A stretch of 64,000 nt of DNA, taken from NCBI RefSeq assembly GCF_949628265.1, contig NC_088787.1, positions 22,620,501 through 22,684,500 on the forward strand, written 5' to 3'. Source of the stretch: Cloeon dipterum (lineage: Eukaryota; Arthropoda; Insecta; Ephemeroptera; Baetidae). The position numbers and the translations under genes are program-made. Below the pieces are notes generated by a model. The model saw nothing but the letters and a program-made list of their open reading frames with translations. It searched no databases and was not told where the DNA came from. This document shows, piece by piece, positions 58,471 through 64,000 of the stretch. The number at the start of each line of letters is the position of its first letter. The stretch's first letter is position 1.

Positions 58471-59155
58471 GAAAGTTGAAACGTTTTTTTCTTGTGATTT
58501 ATTGTTATCGACATAATTTTGGTTTTAAATTATTATGAGTGGCAGAAATATTAAAGAAATCTATTCCCAAACATCCAAGGCAAAAGCAGCACCATAATTT
58601 TAAAACCAGATTTCATAATATTTGTAGGTAGAATAAAAATTATTACAAAAACCATGCATATCTTTCGGGCACGTTCGTTAAACAAGGCCGTTTATGGTCG
58701 TTATATCGCACTTTGATAAAAAATAATTTAAACCATTTTTTAAAGCTATAAAATAGGCATCTAATTTCATTGATAGCTCTTTTGTACTCCAAAACCTGTG
58801 GCGCGGAGACAGTTTTCTCCCTCCCCTGTAAAATTTAATATTTTTCAAATGCGCAATTTCACCGGGTTTACCAAGAACCTATGCGCAATTTCGCCGGGCG
58901 AACCAAAAACTCATGCGCAATTTCTCCGCTACCACGACGAAATGATAATATGGATATCTTCAGCAAATGAGATAAAGTATGTATAATGAATTTTAAAGAT
59001 CAATGGTTGTCTCTTTTATTGATTTAAGCCTGCCCTGGATGGAAGGAACAAAAACTACCATGAGCGCCGTGCTTTCCAGTGTTTTTCGCGTTTCTGTTTT
59101 TTTATCCCTGTCTGAGAACCGGGAAGGGCGCGCACTGCACTAGCACGAATGCTGA

Positions 59156-59330
59156 AACCCGGGTCTCAATAACGCCGCGAACAGATAACATGGGCGCACC
59201 AGGCCGCACAGGGACCCAGCCCACTGAAGGGCCACTTGCCTCTGCACCGAGGACTGCATTGAAACGCTAGAACTTCATCCCGTGATGCCAAATCACGCAT
59301 GCTGGAAAGGTGCAAACCAGCAAGTAACGA
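59156..59330 (+). repeat. SINE-like dispersed repeat, copy 2
   Basis: Same ordered blocks as 40847-41028, in the same orientation. This copy is intergenic and more GC-rich. Confidence 0.5.
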
Positions 59331-59399
59331 GTGTTATGAATTTAAAAATTTGTACCCAAATAATTAATAACAATAAAATAATTATAAATTAGAAACTCT

Positions 59400-60300
59400 A
59401 TAATTGGACTACGTTTTTAGCGTTTTTAGTTTGTGATGCACGAAAAAACTTAAAAATATGAAAATATCTGTTAGTCTGTCTTTTAGTATAATTACGCTCT
59501 CAATATAAAAACACTATTGAAACAATTGTAGATCTGTGGATCACGCATTAGCCTCAAAATGTCAGATTTTTTCCTCTATTCCCATTGCAATACTTATAAT
59601 AAACATAGCTTTTCGTTGACCCAAATAAAACTGGTGCAGTAATTAGCCAGATTATTTGTAGTTATGTCAATAATTTCCCAAGAGGCCCTTTCACTCACCA
59701 ACAAAACATCCGATATTTTGAGTTGCCAAACGCTCTTGGCCGAACCAGTTGATTCATAGCCAACGCAGTGAACCAAAAATAAAATGAAAAATCTCGTGAA
59801 AAATGATCCGAGCTACCCTTTAAGAACATACAAATTTCTCTCGCTCTGTCAGTTTTCTTTATTTTTGTCCCTCTTGACGTTCTTTCCGATGCACAATTCC
59901 TCAGTAGGGGTTAGAAAAATATGATTGCTTGGCGGGGATTGCATTCATGGATTTAGAATGAGGTTGATAATCATTTCTTCTGGTAATCAATGTATTGGAA
60001 ATTATGAAATCCTCCTAAAGCTCAGGCAATCTTCACTGCAAATCCTACATTCTCTGTTATGACCAATCCATTTAAAAATAGAACCGCCGACAAGCATGCG
60101 CTGAATCAACTCCTCTCCATTACTCGGTGAATTTTTATTCAAACTGCCTAGTGGGATCCTTCGTTTTCATGCACTTTTCAAACTCAACGGCGTATATTTT
60201 ACATGAACAATATTTACAACTATTTCCATGCAAATCTGTGTTTTTCTCCGTCAGGTGTTTTTGTTTTGAAAAGAGTAGCACAAGAATTTTACACTCTCTC
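59400..60300. other. Intergenic region, nothing recognised
   Basis: AT-rich spacer between the repeats and the tropomyosin 3' end. The last part may be distal tropomyosin 3' UTR. No coding or RNA feature was seen. Confidence 0.45.
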
Positions 60301-60307
60301 GTTCATC

Positions 60308-60313
60308 TTTATT
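60308..60313 (-). terminator. Poly(A) signal of tropomyosin transcripts using the distal last exon
   Basis: AATAAA on the minus strand, 200 bp after the stop of the distal terminal exon. Confidence 0.55.
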
Positions 60314-60512
60314 AAGTACTGGGGCTGAAATAAATAGTTTAAGTTGCATCATGGCTGCAGCCCTGAACTACTTGTCCAAATCCGCAATGAATAATAAATT
60401 AAGAAATTTTTGTTCGTGGAAATGGGGCTAGAGTAGATTTTGCGTGTTCGTGTGTTTGGAAAAATAGAAGAAAGGAAAATGAGTGTGCAGCAAGTGTGTG
60501 CGTGTTTTTAAA

Positions 60513-60595
60513 TCAGTAGCCAGCAAGCTCTGCGAAAGTGCTGTCCATTTCATCAGCCATGGACTTGTATCTGTCCTTGTTGCTTCCCAATTCAT
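60513..60595 (-). other. Tropomyosin alternative last exon, distal ([11 protein letters not shown]...AELAGY)
   Basis: 83 bp after acceptor CTTTCTAG, coding for 27 residues and TGA. It has the same length and phase as the proximal exon, so the two are interchangeable. It has the more divergent actin-overlap end ([15 protein letters not shown]). Confidence 0.9.
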
Positions 60596-63396
60596 CTAGA
60601 AAGAGAAGAGAGCACAAACCATTCATTCTTTTTGTACGGATGTCTTTGTTTTGTTTAATATATTTTTATCTCTATAGGTAATAACGACCTCGTTGGATTG
60701 TGGTTAAATTTCCGTATTTTATTTTTGTTTCGTTTCGACTTGCGGTTGGATAAGCAAATTTGAGAGAAGAAAATTAGGAATGCGTGTGTGCAGAGTGTTA
60801 AAACAAACTTTTCAACTGGAAAATTATATTTCGTCGGTATTAAATATAGAATAAATAAAGAAATAAAACAGCAGCAGCGTGATTTGATGAGTGCGCTGTC
60901 AGTCGACAGAAATATTACATTTAGTAGACAACAACAGTAATTATTTTAATATTAAATATATTAATTTTTAATAGAAAGAAGAGAGATAGACAGGAAGAAA
61001 GAGGTGAGGAGGAGACAATGAGGGGGGCCCGTCATGCCCCCCGAGATTTTGTAGCAACAAAAACAGAGTGAGTTCTTTTTGTGCCGAGCTGAACGCTTTT
61101 AATTGAGAAGTATTATATTATAATGTCGTCGTGTGGCATAAATATTTTCATTCAAAAAGAGTTGTCGGTGGAGCAGCCAAAAAGAAGTGATCCTGATCAA
61201 AGGCTGTGCGCATGACTTTCGATCAATTGTATTGTATTAACAATAATAAATGTAGGACCGATTTTAAGGGAGTTGACTTATATTTGTTGAGAGATTTTGG
61301 CTCAACAACAACAAGTTTAGTAGCCAGTAAGTTCAGAGAAGGTCTGGTCGAGATCATCACAGATTGACTTGTATTTCTCCTTCTCATGGAAGAGATCGTC
61401 TGTAAATAGAGGGTTAAACACATCAATGACTATGCTGATTATTAGAGAGCAAAAAGAGTGACAGTGATAACAGAGATACGTGTACGTGCGTGTTGTTATA
61501 ATTGGCAACGAAAATTGGCGTGACTTAATTCTTCCAAAGAAAACGTGTGGCGCAGCATGATGAAAGCGTGAGATACACAAATTTAATATGAGTCGTCGTA
61601 CTTTTGTTTTCAATTTTCCTGCTTTTTGGCAGCAGGGTTTCTGCTTCTTAATCCTGCCCAGCAGTTAATTGCTCTTTTAGTGACTGACAAAAAGTGTGAA
61701 AATGCACGAGTATTGGTCTCCGTGGAAAGATATTAATTTATTAATGTTTAAAATTCCACTTAGAATTTTTTAAAAGCGGAAGTGGAAAGGTGTTACTGAA
61801 ATTACTAAAGCACGCCAGCAGAGTTAATCCTTTAATCTTTAGAGTTTTTTTTGTGAAACAAGCATGCACCAATTTATTCGTGAGGCTTCTCCAGCCGCTA
61901 GTATAATCCTGAAATCTTTTAAAGTCTCAAAAATCCTTGGAGCTTTGCAAATCAATCTATCAAATTGAGAAGAGGAATTCGCTTGAACGCCAAGAATTGT
62001 TTGAAGCTCGAAGCGGGTCAGAGTTAAATTTGATTTGCACAAAATGACATTACCTTCCAGCCTGTCAACCTCCTTCTGCAATTTCTTGACCGACTTCTCA
62101 GCGTACTCAGCGCGAGCCTCAGCCTTGTAAATAAATTTCACCAAATTTCAGTCACAAAAAAGCCCAGTAACAATATTGCTTACCTCTTTTAGTTTCACGC
62201 TCAGGGACTTGATTTGGCGCTTGTACTCCTCAACTCGCTGGTTGGCCTGTAAAAATTCCACAGTAGTTTCGATTCTAAAGTTTTCAGTGCAAGGCTTACT
62301 TTCTCTTCAGAAACCTCAAGAGACTTCAAGCTGTTACCCACGACCTTCAACTCCTCCTCAAGCTCCATGATCTTGCTGCAAAACACAATAAAAAATCAGT
62401 TTCAAAACTGGTGTCATTCCAATAATTTCGCACCTGTCACCAGTCTTGACGCGGTCCTCAGCCACCTCAAGCTCGTCTTCAACGAAGGCCAGCTTGCGGG
62501 AAACCTTTGAGTTCGATTAGCGATTAGTCGAGAGTTTAGGTGAGTTTGGAAAGGAAGCAAACCTCGTCGGACTTGCCATCAGCGTCCTCAGCGAGCAGAC
62601 GGGCCTCCTTGAGCTGGTTGGTCAATTGTTCCATCCTCTCCTCATCCTGCTGGCTTCTGTTCTCCAACACCTTGCACATACTGAAATTTTACAGCAATGA
62701 ATTAAACAAATACTATCCTGTTTAGTCGAATAAATTCTAAAAAATAGAAAACCTATAGAAGTTAATTAATACCCATAAAATTTTGAAAGAAAAAAATAAT
62801 TGAGCTGAGGTATAGGCACAGACCAGACCGACATGCAACAATTATGGTTTTGGTGTGACCAAAAAAATCACTTAATTGACAGCTTATTTGAATTTAATTA
62901 TTTACCGGACGGCTTCATCAGCTGCCTCAGAGGCCTCCTTCAGCTTCTGCTGAGCGGTGGTGGAACGCTCCTCAGATCGCTCAAGATCCTCCTCAATCTG
63001 CTGGACTTTCCTGTTCAGGGTGGCCATCTCGCTCTCGGCCTGCAAAGGCGAATAACTCATGAAACAAGATACGCGGCCGGAAAAAGAAAATTTATACGTT
63101 TGTGAGAGTCTTCTCCTTGTCCTCGAGCTCCTTGTTGGCCATGACAAGGTCGTTCTTGAACTTGATAAGGTCATTCTCAACCTGTGTTAGCTTCTTCTTC
63201 AGGTCATTCACGTCCTCTCCAACCTGGATGTATAGTCAAATTTTAAGATAATAATTTCGAGCTCTGGAGAGTGTGCAAGAACCTTGTCAGCACGGAGGTT
63301 GGCTTCTCTGGCCTGCTGTTCACAAGTGTCGGCTTTGTCCTGTGCTGTGTCCTTCTCAAGCTTCATAGCTTGCATTTTCTTCTTGATCGCGTCCAT
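60513..63396 (-). CDS. Tropomyosin, muscle-type 284-residue coiled coil
   Basis: Dimeric coiled coil that lies along actin filaments and, with troponin, gates myosin binding. Minus-strand exons 63396-63283, 63223-63098, 63039-62906, 62680-62563, 62504-62434, 62375-62300, 62246-62184 and 62123-62054, then one of two last exons, 61399-61317 or 60595-60513. Either choice gives exactly 284 residues, the canonical long form. It starts [16 protein letters not shown] and shows heptad repeats throughout, with LEDELEV-like [15 protein letters not shown] and [14 protein letters not shown]. The last-exon ends are SELTGY or AELAGY, which form the head-to-tail overlap. Insects carry two neighbouring tropomyosin genes (Tm1 and Tm2) and I cannot assign which this is. 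Exon 1 here is the long, muscle-type start; promoters for other starts may lie beyond the window. Confidence 0.97.
61022..61042. other. GC hairpin between the alternative last exons
   Basis: GGGGGGC and GCCCCCC form a perfect 7-bp stem around a 7-nt loop, in otherwise AT-rich DNA between the two terminal exons. Confidence 0.4.
61317..61399 (-). other. Tropomyosin alternative last exon, proximal ([11 protein letters not shown]...SELTGY)
   Basis: 83 bp after acceptor TTTACAG, coding for 27 residues and [19 protein letters not shown] resembles the usual insect muscle-type end. Skipping it leads to the distal exon about 720 bp further on. Confidence 0.92.
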
Positions 63397-64000
63397 GGCG
63401 GTGGCCTGGGGGGTTTTCGCTGCTCAGGTGAAAAATGAAACTAATCTGGAATCAAAAGAAGATATATATATCAATTGATTTTATTAGAAACGATTCCGTT
63501 AGAGTGGTATTAAAATTTTCTTGTTTGCCAATTTGGAGACATCTGAAACGTAGGCGGTCGGCTGAGAGTATTTTCAGACGGCAGAGGAAGTGAATTGATG
63601 GCCTTTCATCTATTTCAACGCCTCGCGTTTTGGCAGTAAATTTTTGTCCTGAATTATATGCACGTACGTTTCGCCCCCTTGGGCGGCTCTTGTGCAACTC
63701 CTGACGATCGCCGCCGTGTTTGAAACCGTGCCAAATGTTATGCTCATGTTTGTAAGGCCACTTTATAAACAGTTTCTTCAGAAATAGCACGCGTAACCCT
63801 GGCGCGGCTATCTCCGCCGACAACTAATCACATTCACAAAAGATATTCGGTTGTCCCCTTCGTCATTTTGTTGTATTCTCCGCGATCACTCTTGCCAAAA
63901 TAAAGCAATTCGAATTACGGAGAAGCGCCTGCGAGATTCGATACGTAGGCAATACGAGTGACATTTCCGCTCCACAGGTTGCATAACAAGCTCATTGCAG
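63397..64000. promoter_or_regulatory. Region upstream of the tropomyosin start
   Basis: The ATG at 63396 has a good context (GCCACCGCCATGG). An acceptor (TTTTTCACCTGAGCAG on the minus strand, about 63421) suggests a 5' UTR intron with a non-coding first exon further upstream, possibly outside the window. The long minus-strand frame at 63452-63823 shows no family resemblance. Confidence 0.4.

Larger units (their letters stand above)
57450..58940. mobile_element. Nested inverted-repeat element, about 1.5 kb
   Basis: Positions 57450-57509 and 58881-58940 are perfect reverse complements over 60 bp. The right arm shows about 2.5 copies of a 32-bp unit starting ATGCGCAATTTC (58849, 58881, 58913). 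The left arm has ATTGCGCAT spaced along it. Inside lies a second, smaller palindrome (58162-58470). No transposase-like frame occurs, so this looks like a non-autonomous foldback-type element or two nested insertions. True ends and target duplications could not be set. Confidence 0.6.

Noticed and set aside
63452-63823. 123-codon minus-strand open frame upstream of tropomyosin
   Set aside because: No family resemblance, and it lies in the expected 5' UTR intron/promoter zone.

Overview
The window is a compact, AT-rich animal nuclear genome with spliced genes, GT-AG introns, AATAAA poly(A) signals and many short introns. An insect is the best reading. The evidence is an ecdysteroid-kinase-like gene, a tandem CRAL-TRIO pair, a 284-residue muscle tropomyosin with two alternative last exons, and insect-like MED24 and ABHD17 proteins. 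The species cannot be fixed from the sequence. There is no prokaryotic, viral or CRISPR content. I built the gene models by hand: exons were joined at GT-AG sites and checked for frame consistency across every junction.

Layout. 220-3235 (+) is the C-terminal two thirds of V-ATPase subunit a, cut by the window edge. 3897-3968 (-) is tRNA-Glu(UUC). 6825-19058 (+) is an M1-family membrane aminopeptidase with a 7.5 kb first intron. 19622-20933 (-) is a SAC3D1-like protein, divergent from 21256-23048 (+), the proteasome lid subunit PSMD13/Rpn9. 23187-28067 (-) is Mediator subunit MED24, which converges on PSMD13 and diverges from 28737-34128 (+), the depalmitoylase-family hydrolase ABHD17. 37144-42252 (+) is the glucosidase II beta subunit, ending in HDEL. 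42488-43875 (-) and 46748-49148 (-) are tandem CRAL-TRIO lipid-transfer paralogues. 51046-54353 (-) is an EcKL/CHK kinase-like protein. 55345-56892 (-) is thiamin pyrophosphokinase. 57.4-59.4 kb is repeat-rich. 60513-63396 (-) is tropomyosin.

Most genes are unrelated housekeeping functions packed closely: two divergent pairs probably share promoters and two convergent pairs nearly overlap at their 3' ends. I see no operon-like pathway. The CRAL-TRIO pair is the only clear local duplication.

The most unusual non-coding content is: (i) a hammerhead-ribozyme-like core in an ABHD17 intron, with two related degenerate copies; (ii) a 290 bp, almost perfect foldback element in a glucosidase II beta intron; (iii) a 1.5 kb nested inverted-repeat structure at 57.4-58.9 kb that carries a triple AGGTCA nuclear-receptor-like site; and (iv) a dispersed SINE-like repeat with copies near 40.9 and 59.2 kb.
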